Shown here piece after piece: positions 1 to 11,292 of a DNA stretch of 64,000 nucleotides. The notes under the pieces are model-generated. The model made no database searches and was not told where the DNA came from. It was given only the letters and a program-made list of their open reading frames with translations. Made by a program: the position numbers and the translations under genes. Origin of the DNA: Apteryx mantelli (lineage: Eukaryota; Chordata; Aves; Apterygiformes; Apterygidae); NCBI RefSeq assembly GCF_036417845.1, contig NC_090015.1:502781-566780 (forward strand), in the 5' to 3' direction. Numbering within the stretch: position 1 is the first letter of the stretch; each line of letters starts with the position of its first letter.

Positions 1-165
1 TCCCCACTGTGCCCCATGTCCCCCCATGTCCCCGCGCTCCCCATTGCGCCCCGCGTCCACCCGTGTCCCCCCACCCCCCGCTCCCCACTGCACCCCGTGT
101 CCCCCCATGTCCCCCCCATCCCCCCGCTCCCCATTGCACCCCGCATCCCCTCATGCTCCCCGTTA

Positions 166-620
<455 letters not shown>

Positions 621-744
621 GTGGGGCAGACCCTCGCCCGGACGCGGGGGTCCCCCCGGGGGGGCTGCGCTGCCCGCGGGGCGGAGCGGGGGTGGCCGCG
701 CTGGGGGGCAGAGCGGTCCACCCCACGGACACCTGGGGGGCCGG

Positions 745-1235
745 GAAGCCCACGGGGAGCGCCCGGACGCCTGGGTCCCTCTCAGGGTCAGAGGGGTCCA
801 CGGGGCAGAGTGAGGACGCCCGGACGCCTGGGTCCCTCTCAGGGTCAGAGGGGTCCACAGGGCAGCACCCGGACGCCTGGGTCCCTCTCGGGGTCAGAGG
901 GGTCCACGGGGGCAGAGCGGGGACACCTGGACGCCTGGGTCCCTCTCGGGGTCAGAAGGGTCCACGGGGCAGAGTGAGGACGCCCGGACGCCTGGGTCCC
1001 TCTCGGGGTCAGAGGGGTCCACAGGGCAGCACCCGGACGCCTGGGTCCCTCTCGGGGTCAGAGGGGTCCACGGGGGCAGAGCGGGGACACCTGGACGCCT
1101 GGGTCCCTCTCGAAGGTCAGAGGGGCCCATGGGGCAGCACCCGGACACCTGGGTCCCTTTCAGGGGTCAGTGGGTCCCACGGGGCGGAGCAGGGGCACCC
1201 GGACGCCTGGGCCCGCTGGAGGGGCCGCCCCAGGA
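745..1235. repeat. Minisatellite built on the 17-bp dispersed motif
   Basis: Tandem units of about 60 bp join CGGACGCCTGGGTCCCTCTC to a CAGAGGGGTCCACGGGG tail. About eight units are visible, some paired into a longer unit of about 124 bp. It lies between ATP2A1 and SH2B1. Scattered single copies continue to about 1560. Confidence 0.85.
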
Positions 1236-1239
1236 GCCG

Positions 1240-4126
1240 AAACCAGATCCGCACTTGTGGCGTAAACAGGGATTTGGTGTCCGGCCCCTGGGGCCAGGGG
1301 GGCTGGCGGGGTCGCCCCCTGCCCCACGGCAGCCCCACGGCGGCCCCACCGCCAGGGGGCTCCAGGGCTTGACTTACAGCCCCGGCAGGCCGTGTCCTCA
1401 CGCCCGGGGTCGCGGGACCCCCCCTTCCCCCACGGCTCGGGAGGGAGCCCAGGCGTCCGGGCGGCCTGACAGACCCCCTGCCCCCCTGGAGGACCCAGGT
1501 GTCCGGGCTGGTCCCGCTCCGCTCGACGGACACCCCGAGAGTCTCCCCGCTGGGACTCAGGTGTCCGGGGGGCCCAGCCCTGCCCCCCGGGCCCCGGGTG
1601 CCCTGGGGGGGCGTGGGGCTGCCCCACGGCGCAGGGGGCCGGGGGGTGTTGGGTTCCTGGCCGTAACTCGAGCCCCACCTGCTCCCGCCTGGCTCCAGTT
1701 ACCCCAACCATGGCCTTTGGCAGAGTCAGCGCCGGGGGGGGCTGGCCCGGCCCCACAGCCTGCCCCATAGCGGCCTGGGACCCCTCCAGCCCCCTGGCCT
1801 GCCTGGCAGAGGGCTAGGGGGCCGAGGACATCCCCAGCCCCACAGGCTGCCCCAAAGTGGTCTGAGGACCCCTCTCCAGCCCCACAGCAGGCTCTAGGGA
1901 CCAGGCTCCCCCACAAGTCCCCCAACTGGCCCCATAGCGGGCCAGGGACCCCCCCAGCCTGCCCCACAGCGGGCCAGAGAGGCTGGGGTATCCCCAGCCA
2001 GTCCCTAGCTGGCCATGGGGTGGATGGGAGGGCCCCCACCTCATAGCCAGTCCTGGGGGGGCACTTGGGTGACCGGGAACCCCCCCAACTGCCCCACAGA
2101 CAGTTCTGGGGGTGGGGGATGGCAGGCTTTGGGGGCGCCACGGGCCCACGGCCCCATAACCTGCCCCACAGCTTGCCTGGGGGAGCTCTCGGGGTCCTCC
2201 AGCCCCATAGCCCCACCACCACCTGGCCAGGTGGCACAGGGACACTGAGCCCCCCTCACGCTCAGACCCACATCCTGCCCCACGGTGCAGGAGGAGGGGT
2301 CCGAGGCCCCCTCGCCGCCCCACGGCGTCCGTGGGGCAGCACCGTGCTGTGCCCAGCTTGGATCCCCCTGGGGCCGCATTGGGGCGGGGGGGGAAGGCGA
2401 CAGGTATAAACCCCCCGTCCCCGAGCCCAGAGCCCGGCCGAGGGCCCAGGCGTCCGGGGGTCCCAGCCAGGGGGGGAGGAGGGCGCTCGGCTTTACCCTA
2501 TAAGGGGCCCGCGGGCGCCGGGGCCCAAAATAGCCGCGGGGGGGCCGGGCTGGGACAGCTGGGCCCCGGGATTAGGAGTGAAGCGCCGAGATTTCCACCC
2601 CCCGGGGCAGCTGCTGGGGCCCCCCCGGAAAGGGATGCGGCCCCCCAAAACCATCCCTGGGGAGCCCCCAACAGGACGGGCCCCCCCAAACTGCCCCAGG
2701 GACCCCCAAACACCCAAACCTGCCCCTGGGCAGCCCAAAATTGGGATGGGACCCCCCTCAGTCCTTCCACACAGTCCCCCAAACTGACCCAAACCTGCCC
2801 CAGAAATGCCCAGAGCAGCATGGGGACCCCCAAACTGACCCACACCAGCCCTCAGGGATCCCCAGATTGACCTAAAACTACCTCAAAATGGCCCCCAAAG
2901 ACTCTCTAACTGCCCCAAACCTGCCCCGAGGATCCCCCAGCTGCCCTGGGGACCCACAAAACTGCCCAAGGACTCATAAGCTGGGACAGGGACCCCCAAA
3001 ATTGACCCAAATTTGCTCCAGGGATCCCAGAACTGCCACAGAAACCTCCTAAATGCCCCAAACTGCCCTAAAACTGCCTTGGGGGCTGCAAACCTGCCCC
3101 CAAAACACCTAAAACTGCCCCCAAATGGCACCAGGGAGCCCAAACTGCCCCCACAGCCCCCCCTAACTGCGTCAGAAAGGCCCCAGAGATCCCAAATTGG
3201 CTCTGCAGATCCCCAAAACTGCCCCAAAATGGGGCCAGCTCCCCCCAGGGATCACCCAGGTGGAATGGGGACCCCCAAAACTGCCTTCAGTCACCACTCA
3301 ACTGCCCTAGAGCCCCCCAAAACTGGAAATAGGGCCCCAAACTTCCTCTAGCAACCCCTAAACTGCCCCAAAGCCCCCCCCCGGGACCCCAGAGCTGCTC
3401 TGGGGACCCTCTGAATTGGGATGGGGACCCTGAAATCAACCCAAAGACCCCCAAAGCCCCCCTGGCACCCCAAAGCTGCTCTGGGGACTCTCTAAATTGA
3501 GACGTGGACCCAGAAATCACCCCAGAGACCCCCAGACCTGCACTAGGGACCCTCAAATCTGTCCCTGGGACCCCCAGTGCCCTCCAAGCCCCCCGTGAGC
3601 TGCCCAAGCTGCCCAGGTCTCCCCAGTGCGGCCCCACACGGAGACGGTGGGGTCTGGCCCCCCTGCCTAGGATAAGGGGCAGCCCCCCATCTGCCCCGGG
3701 AGAACCGGGGCCGGTGCCGGCCCTGCACCCCCCCCACCCCCAGACGAGGCCAACGGCTCCGGTTTTCTGCTTTTCTTTTAAAAGGCGCCCGCGGTTTCTG
3801 TACAAACCGACCCGAAACGGGAAAGGGGAACGGGACGCGGCTGTCGACTGGCCCCAGAGGGGGGCGGGGGGGGGGCAAAACCCACCCCCAGGGGTGGGGG
3901 CAAAACCGCCCCCGGTAGAAAAATAAACCTCAGGGGGGGCCGGAGACGGGGCACAGGAGCCATTTCTACCCCCCCGGGGCAGCCCCTGTGCCCTGTAGTG
4001 TCTGGGGGGGACTGTAACGTACCTGGGGGCCTGCAGAGGCGGTACCGCGGCGGGGGGTCCCTGGGGCAAAAAGGGGTAAAGGGGGTAGAAACGAGGTCCG
4101 TGAAGGGCAGGGGGAGCCGAGGGGGC
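1240..4126. other. Spacer between ATP2A1 and SH2B1; degenerate CCCCAAACTGCCCC array
   Basis: No coding exon was recognised here. From about 2590 to 3560 the strand is a degenerate array of CCCCAAACTGCCCCAGGGACC-like units. Around 2494-2535 a CTATAAGG box stands about 25 bp before CCCAAAATAGCC (CArG-like), and a second TATAAAC lies at 2405, so an unassigned promoter is conceivable. A plus-strand AATAAA at 3922-3927 has no gene attached. The part next to 4126 should include the SH2B1 3' UTR, but no minus-strand AATAAA was found. Confidence 0.6.
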
Positions 4127-7100
4127 TCAGACGAAAGAGTACTGGTTGCTGACGGCCCGAGCACGTCCCGGTCCCCCGTCGGGCTCCTCGGCGTGGGGGC
4201 CTCTGGCCCGAGGCTCCCCCCGGTCGCCGTCAGACGCTTCCTCCTCCTCTTCCTCCTCCTCTTCCTCCTCGCCGGGGGTGTCCAGAGACGGGGCAGGGCC
4301 TCCAGCGTCCAGGGGTGCCGGGGGCCCCCGCGGCGGCGGCGGGGGCGGCGGAGCGGGGGGCGGCACGCTACGGGACGTGCTCGGCTCTGCGGAGAAACGG
4401 ATGGGAAGGGGGGGGACGGACGGACGGACGTCAGCCGGAGCCGCGGGACCCCCAGGGACATCCCTGTGGCCGCCGGCGCCCCGCGGCCGCCGCCGTCCCC
4501 CTCCCGCCGCCCGCCGCCAGCCGGGGGGGACGCGGGAGGGCACGATGGGGGGTGTGATGCTCTCAGGCACGCCGGGGCCCCCCCCGGTCACACTTACAAA
4601 CAGTCACTCGTGCCGATGGAGATGAGCCCGGGCGAGTCGGGGCTGCGAGGGCTGGGCTCACAGGCGGCCGCGCGGCTCCCGGACCTGTCCCTGCCTGCAG
4701 GGAGGGCGCGGGAGCGGGGGGACGGGAGACAGAGACGCCCGTGAGAGACGGGACACGGGGGGGGACACGGGGACACACAGAGGGGACGAGGGCCGGAGCG
4801 GCAGGGCTGGCTCCCAGGAGGAAGGCAGGCAGGCAGATGGGAGCGCTACGGGGAGGGAGGCACGCACACTGGCGGAACAGGCAGACACAGCTACGCACAG
4901 GCGCACACACAAGGAATACAGGCAGACACAGTCCTGGATATACACATGCGGAAAGGAAACAGGCAGACACAGGCACACCAACGTGGAACAGCTAGACAGA
5001 AAACAGGAAGGAACAGCTTGACACGGGCACGCACACTTAGAAAGAAAAACGCCTGGAAACGGGCACACACACAGTGGGAAAACCAGCCAAAGACCCTTAT
5101 GCATTGAGCTGGAAAGAGACACGGACACAAGCACGCCTCGGGGAGGGGAACAGCTGGACACGGACGCATGCGGGAGTTGCGAGCAGCCAGAGCCACACTC
5201 AGACAGGAGAGCAACCGGATGCACACATTCACTGGGGGGGAACAGCCGGACACGGACACACACACGGAGAGGAGAGCAGTGGAGATGGATGTGCACGCAT
5301 GGAGAGGGAACAGCCAGGCGCGCACAGATGGAGAGGAACCAGCTATACGCAACCAAGTGTGTGCAGAACACAGTTGGACACAAACACACGCATCCCCCCA
5401 AAAACGGTTAAATACACATAAGGAGAAAAACAAAACAACTAAACACAGGTACACACGCAGAGAAGAAAACAGTCGAACACACATGAAAAGAGAGGGGAAC
5501 AGGCAGACGCGCACATACACGCGTGCAAAAAGAAAAGGGCTCGACACGCACATGGAAAAGGAGCAGCCAAACACACACACGCAATGGGAATAACCAGGCA
5601 CGGACACGCACACGTAGACAAGGAACAGCCAGACACGGACACGTGAGAAGGGAACAGTCGGACCAACCCCAGGGAAAAGCCAGGAAAGAGCTCCCAGAGC
5701 AGCGAGAGGAAGCCGGGGCTGAGGGCCCGTGAGCCCCTGCAGCAGGGATGGAGCAAGCCGGCGGCCCCAGAGCAGGGACGGAGTGAGCCGGTGGCCCCGG
5801 CAAGGAGATGGAGCGAGCCGGTAGCCCCGCGCGCCCTCACCGTGCAGCCGCTGGGACGCCACGACGTAGCTGACGAGGGTGACGTCGCTGGAGCCACCCG
5901 ACTCCAGAGGAATGGGGTGCACCCGGAAGTGCTCCAGCATGTCGAAGATGGTCTGGAACCAGAGGTGCTGCACGCGGCACTGGGCGTCCTCGTTGAGCGA
6001 GAGCCGCAGGTGCTGGGGACGGAGGGGACGGAGGAGACGTCAGCCCCGGCGGCGGCCCCGGCCCCCCAGCCGCCCCCCGGCTGCCTCACCTTGGCCTTGC
6101 CCTGGAAGTTGAAGGTGAGGACGTACTCTCCCCGGCGCGTCTCGCTCTGCCGCACCAGGAAGACGCCGTGGCTGCTGGTGCCCCCCGCCAGCACCAGCTG
6201 GGCCGCCTTCAGCCGTGAGAGGGTGCCGTGAAACCAGGGGTACTCGGAGAGCGGGTGCTCGGGGTCCCCCTCGCCCGCCTCCGCCTCTGCCTGGAAAAGG
6301 AAGGACCCTGCCGAGGGCACGGAGAGCATCAGAGAGACCGGAGTGGAAAGAGGGAGCCTTTAATGCTCCCTGGAGAGACCCGGCTGCAGCCTGGAGAGCC
6401 CCAGCACCACGGCTGAGACCCCAAACCCGCCCCAGAGAGCCCCAGGACCAGGACGGAGACCCCAAACCCGCCCTGCACAGCCCCAGCACCAGGGATGAGA
6501 CCCCAAACCCACTCCGGAGAGCCCCAGGGCCGGGACGGAGACGTCTCCGCACACCCCGGGTGGCCGGAGATGCACAGGGCTGGCGCCGTCCAGCCCTGGG
6601 GGCTGAGCGATGCCCTGCGCCCCCGGGCCCATACCTGCTCCGTCGGGGGTGTCGGGGAAGGGGGTGTGCAGCAGCCCGGGGGGGAAGGGGGCCTGGAGCC
6701 GCTCAGCCGCCTCCTCGATGGGGATCCGTGGGGGCAGCTCCGGGGGCAGCATCTCCATGGAGTCAAAGTGGGAGGCGGCGATGGAGACGGAGCTGGGCGA
6801 CACGGAGGCCGAGGGGCGCTCGGAGAGGCCGCCGTAGGCGCCTGGGGGTGGCGGGGAGGCCGTCAGGGCCGGCCTGGGGGCGCCGGGGGCCGGGGCGCGG
6901 GGCGCCGGGACTCACCCTGCGCCAGGTGCTCGCTGCTCTCGCCGGGCAGCAGGGGCAGCTCCCGGCTGGGCACGCTCTCCGAGTGGTTGAGGCACGGCGC
7001 CACTGGGCTCTCCGCCTCCTCCCTGCGGCACACGGGGACAAGCGCTGGTGGCCCTGTCCTGTGCCCCCAGCACGGGGAACACCCTGCCGCCGTGGAGGGG

Positions 7101-8545
7101 AAGCGGCGGGAGAGGGGCCCACGGACAGGGCGGACCCGGGAGGAAGGCGCCCGCGGGAGCGGGAGGCCCGGGAGGTCCCGGGGCAGCCGGGGAGCGCGAG
7201 CGCGCAAGGCTCACCCCGGGCTCATGCAGTCCTGGATGTCGGCCAGCCACGACTTCATCTGCAGCGAGTCGACCGTCTCCAGGATGTACTCGAGCGAGTT
7301 CTCCATCTGCTGGCACGCGAGGAGGAGGAGGAGGAGGAGGAGGAGGAGGGGGAGGAAGAGAAAAGGTGTCAGCGCCCGCCGGAGCAGATCCCCCCCGCCT
7401 CGCCCCCGTTCCCCATCCCAGCACCTTCAGGACGAACGTGTTCTCCTTGTCGGGCATCTCCAGCGGCGTGGTGGTGCGCACGGCCGTCACCGCCGAGCAC
7501 AGGATGCTCACGCGCGCCTTGGTGGCCTGCGGGGGGGGGATGGAGATGAGGTGACGGGGACGGCGACCCCCAGCCCCTCGCGGGTGGGGTGGGGGGCTCC
7601 AGTTCCTCCCCAAAAATGCGTCCCCAGAGGCTCCCAGTCCCCCTTCCCCGCGCCTCGCTCGGAGACCTTGGGAGCAGGCCCCCCTTCCGAGCCCACCTTC
7701 GGCGGGACGTAAAACTCCAGGGCGTAGCCGTCCCCGTCGCCCTTCCCGGCCTTCCGGAGCAGCAGGCGGCACCGCTGCCAGCGGGCCCGGCCCCCCACGC
7801 CCGCCCCGGGCCCCCCGTCGTCCGCCACGATGAAGTTGAGCACCCCCTCGCGCCGGACGCTGCAGGGCTCGGCCCGGGCGCCGGGGGCCCGGCCCAGGCG
7901 CAGGCGCTCGAAGCGCTGGGCCCAGCGCTCGCCGGCGGCGGCGGCCGGAGCCCCCTCGCCGGCACCCCCGGACGAGTTGGAGTTGGTGTTGGCCCCGGCA
8001 GCGGGCGGCTCGTGGCCAGCGGCGGACGGCTCGGCGACGCCACGCCACTGCAGCATGCCGCGGACGCTGCGGCCCACGCTGCGGAGGGAGAAGCGCTTGC
8101 GCAGCTTGGTCTTGGAGCCGGCGGTGGCAGCAGCGGCGGCGGCGGCGACGTCCTCGGAGCTGCGCGACTGGCCCCCCGGCAGCCCCGGGGCGGCGGGCTC
8201 CAGCGGCGAGGCCGCCGACGACTCGCTGCAGGTCTCGGAGGCGTCCCGGGGGCGGAGGGCGCCCGTGAAGGGGGCGATGGCGCAGCGGGGCGGGGAGGCG
8301 TCCCCGCCGCAGGCCCGCGTCACCTCGGCCTCGAAGTGCTCCACGAAGTGCTCGGCGAAGCGGCGCGAGAAGGCGGCTTCGGCCCCCGGCGCCCCAAACT
8401 GGGGGTTGTCACTGACGAAGGCCCGGAAGCGGCGGGCGAAGTCGCGGGCGGCAGCGCGCGCGTGGGCCTCGCAGAAGTCCCGCCAGCCCGGTGGCGGCGC
8501 TGGCGGTGGCGGCGTCGCCCCGCCGCCCCCCGCGCTGCCGTTCAT
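4127..8545 (-). CDS. SH2B1: SH2B adapter protein 1, complete, two C termini
   Basis: This is a cytoplasmic adaptor that binds phosphorylated JAK2, insulin and other receptors. Exons are 7697-8545, 7425-7526, 7215-7306, 6916-7022, 6635-6841, 6090-6307, 5841-6012, 4598-4694 (optional) and 4127-4386. Visible parts are MNGSAGG at the start, an N-terminal dimerisation segment ([20 protein letters not shown]), the [14 protein letters not shown] basic motif, a split PH domain ending near [13 protein letters not shown], a proline-rich [12 protein letters not shown], and an SH2 domain (about 477-575) with FLVRQSE (Arg 505). Skipping the 97-nt exon gives a 668-residue form ending NQYSFV. Including it shifts frame and gives 620 residues ending TSDCLAEHVP. 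Human SH2B1 uses the same device (ends NQYSFV or SDCVTDHLP). An acceptor at about 8631 suggests a separate 5' noncoding exon. The start is chosen by match to human MNGAPS. Confidence 0.95.
4740..5700. repeat. Degenerate minisatellite in SH2B1 intron 7
   Basis: Imperfect units of roughly 30-60 bp are built on GGAACAGCCAGACACGGACAC and CACACACACG. They fill most of the intron before the optional 97-nt exon. Purine/CA-rich composition contrasts with the surrounding GC-rich DNA. A shorter repeat of GATGGAGCGAGCCGGTGGCC follows at about 5740-5825. Confidence 0.8.
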
Positions 8546-8689
8546 GCCGCCGGCGGCCCCGGGGGGCCCGGGCGCCCCTGAGGCGCTGCGGACCCCGCTG
8601 CTGCCCCGGCGGCCGCACTCGTCCTCACCTGCGGGGGTGCAGAGGAGGCAGTCGGGGGGCGGCCGGGGGGTGGCAGGGACCCCAGAGCC

Positions 8690-9620
8690 TCCTCCTCACC
8701 CCAGGAGCCGCACGTCCGCTCCCTGCATCCCCAGGACCCCTCGGGGCTCCCCTGAACGCCCCAGGACCGTGCAAGACCCACCGTCTGCCCCACTACGGCG
8801 GTCCTGCTCCCGCAGGGACCCCACGGGGTCGTCCCTGGCCCCCAAAGTCCTGGATCTGCCCTCCAGAGCCCTCATTCTCCATCCAGGACCCCACAAGGAC
8901 ATCCCTTAAGCCCGAGAGCCCTCAGATCTACTCCCCAGGCCCCTCTGTGACCACACAGGGCTGTCCCTGACCCCCCAGAGCCCTCAAATCTGCCCCACAG
9001 ACCCCTCATTCTCCACCTGGGACCTCCCCAAAGCTTCCAGATCTGCTCCCCAGAGCACTCCTCCTCCCACTGGGACCCCACAGGGCCATTCTTGCCCCTC
9101 AAAGTTCCTGGATCTGCTCCCTAGAACCCTCATGCTCCATCCAGGACCCTACAAGGTCATCCCAGACCCCCTGGAGCTCCCAGATCTGCCCCCCAGACTC
9201 CTCTGGGACTCCACACAGATGTTCCTGGTCTCTCAGAGCTCCTGGACCCGCCCCCAGATTTCTCCATCTCTTTCTGGGACCCCACAGAACCATCCCTGAC
9301 CCCCCAGAGCCCCAAGATCTGCCTCTCAGACCCCTCCAGAACCACACAGGACCATCCCTGACCCCCCAAAGTCCCTGGCTCTGCCCCCCAGCACCCTCTT
9401 TCTCCATCCAGGACTCCACAGAGCCATCCCTGACCGCCAGAACTCCTGGAAGGCCCCACAGACCCCTCCTCTCCCCTCCAGAACCCCACAGGGCTGTCCC
9501 AGACCCCCCAGAGCCCCCAGACCTGCCCCACAGACCCCTCCTCTCCCCTCCGGGACCCCACAGGGCCGTCCCAGACCCCCCGGAGCCCCCAGACCTGCCC
9601 CACAGACCCCTCCGGGACCC
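8690..9620. repeat. Minisatellite upstream of the SH2B1 coding start
   Basis: About twelve imperfect units of 60-70 bp each contain a CCCTCATTCTCCATCCAGGAC-like segment, CACAGGGCCGTCC and GACCCCCCAGAGCCC. It lies in the 5' intron or upstream region of SH2B1. No exon of either neighbour is recognisable inside it. Confidence 0.8.
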
Positions 9621-9629
9621 CGCAGGGCC

Positions 9630-10385
9630 GCCCCCGGCCCCCTCGGCCCCGTTCCCCCGACTCCCCCCCGTCCCGCGGGACCCCCCGGGCCGTGTGGGAC
9701 CCCCCGGCCCCGCCCCCCGGGGCCCCTGCCCGGCCCCCGGCGCCCTCCCCCGGCCCCAGCGCTGACCATGGCGGCCCCGCCCCGCCCCGGCTCCGCGTCG
9801 CTGGTCCCGAGTGCGAACGGGGCGGGGGGGAGGGGCGGGGGCGGCCTGACCCAGCCCCCCCCGCGGCTTCCACTTCCGGGGCTCGCCGCTCTTCCGCTTC
9901 CGCCTCCCGAGGGAGCGCCGGGGGGGGGGACGGGTCAGAGCGCCCCCAAGTGACCATAGAGAGGGGGCGGCACCGACCAGAGCACGCGGCCCGGGAGCAT
10001 TGAGATGGAGCAAGTCGGTGCAGAGCGCCCCCCTTCGCCGGAGCACAGCGAGGGCAAGAGAGACCAGAACGCTTCCAACTGCTCACCATAGAGACGGGCC
10101 GCGCGGGAAAGCAGCGCCTCTTTCTGCCGCTGGTCATAGAGCAGAAGCCTGAGTGTAACTAGAGTGGCTCTATGAGAACCATAAAGCTGAGAAGACGGAG
10201 GCAACCACCGGGCCCCAAGAGAGCCATAGAGAGCCAGTTCTTCTTCTTCCACGCCTAGACTGTCTCAGCCGCTCGGTGCGACCATAGAGAGGCGAGGCTA
10301 GAGAGCACCTCCGCACTAACATAAACACCATAGAGCCAGCTCGTGGAGGACTAGAGCGTCACCCTGCATGAAACGTAAACTATAA
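9630..10385. promoter_or_regulatory. CpG-island promoter with CCATAGAG and AGAGCGCCCCC motifs (SH2B1 side)
   Basis: The stretch is CpG-rich with ETS-like CTTCCGG sites (about 9868-9905). It is followed by a cluster of ACCATAGAG or one-base variants at 9953-9961, 10085-10093, 10133-10141, 10223-10231, 10281-10289 and 10327-10335, with AGAGCGCCCCC near 9937, 10021 and 10405. It lies between the divergent SH2B1 and ATXN2L genes and is probably the SH2B1 start region. The transcription start site is not determined. Confidence 0.5.
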
Positions 10386-11292
10386 CGCTTAGCGGCGGGC
10401 GGGGCCAGAGCGCCCCCCAGTGCTGGGTGTCGCCATGGAGACCCCCGTTACCGCGCCGGGGGGGACACACACACCCGTTCCCGCCGGTACCTGAGGCGCG
10501 ACAGTCCCCCGGCGGGGTGGCGGGTCCCCGCGCCGGTGGCGGTGCTGGGCGGCCCGGTGCGGGGGGGAGGGAAGAGAGGGGTGCGTGGCTGAGGCGAGAG
10601 CCGGGACTCGTTCCCCCCCCCCGCGGTGATTCGGCCGGCGGAGGGATCCTGCCGGCTGCGCCCGTGTCCTCACGTGCCCCGCCGCCCCCCCACCCGCGGC
10701 CGGCCGCGAGGCGAGGCGACGCACGGCGCATGCGCTCCGCTGCGCACGGCCCCGCCCCCTCGGCGCGCGCACGCGCGGCCGCCGGCGGGGGGGGGTGAAG
10801 CGCGCAGCGTCCGCCGCGCATGCGCAGCGCGCGGCCGGAGCGGGGGGGAGCGGCGCCCTTTGTGGCCGCGGCGCGCATGCGCGACGGGACTATTTTCTGC
10901 CGGCGGAGGAAAAACGCGTGAAGCGAAGCCGGTGCTGGGGCAGGGGGGGAAGGATCGTTTCCTCCGCCCGCCCCGGAGGTCACGTGAGGCGCGGGGGAAA
11001 AGCGAAGGGGGGGCGAAAAGAGGAGAAAAGGGGGGGAGAAAAAGCCGGCGCGGCGCATGCGCGGTGTCTCCCCGCCCATTGTGCGGAGGGACACAGGGCG
11101 CGAGGGGAGGCGCGCGCTGCGGCCGCCGGCGCCCCGGCCCCCCCCCCCCCGCCGCCGCCGCCGCCCGCCCCCGTCGGCTCCGCCGCGCCCGGCTCCGCGC
11201 GCGCCGCCGCCGCCGCCCGCTGCCCGCCGCCCCGCGCGCGCCCCCGGGCGGGGGGGCCGCCCCGCGCGCCGCCGGGCCCCGCCGCCGCCGCC
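10386..11292 (+). promoter_or_regulatory. ATXN2L: ATXN2L CpG-island promoter with four NRF1 palindromes
   Basis: This is a very GC-rich island immediately before the ATXN2L ATG. It holds four perfect GCGCATGCGC palindromes at 10726-10735, 10816-10825, 10873-10882 and 11053-11062, the known NRF1 core (YGCGCAYGCGCR). The binding claim is inference. Long C runs and GCC repeats just before the ATG belong to the 5' UTR. Confidence 0.6.

Noticed and set aside
3922-3927. Plus-strand AATAAA as a poly(A) signal
   Set aside because: No plus-strand gene lies upstream, and the neighbouring genes are on the minus strand.
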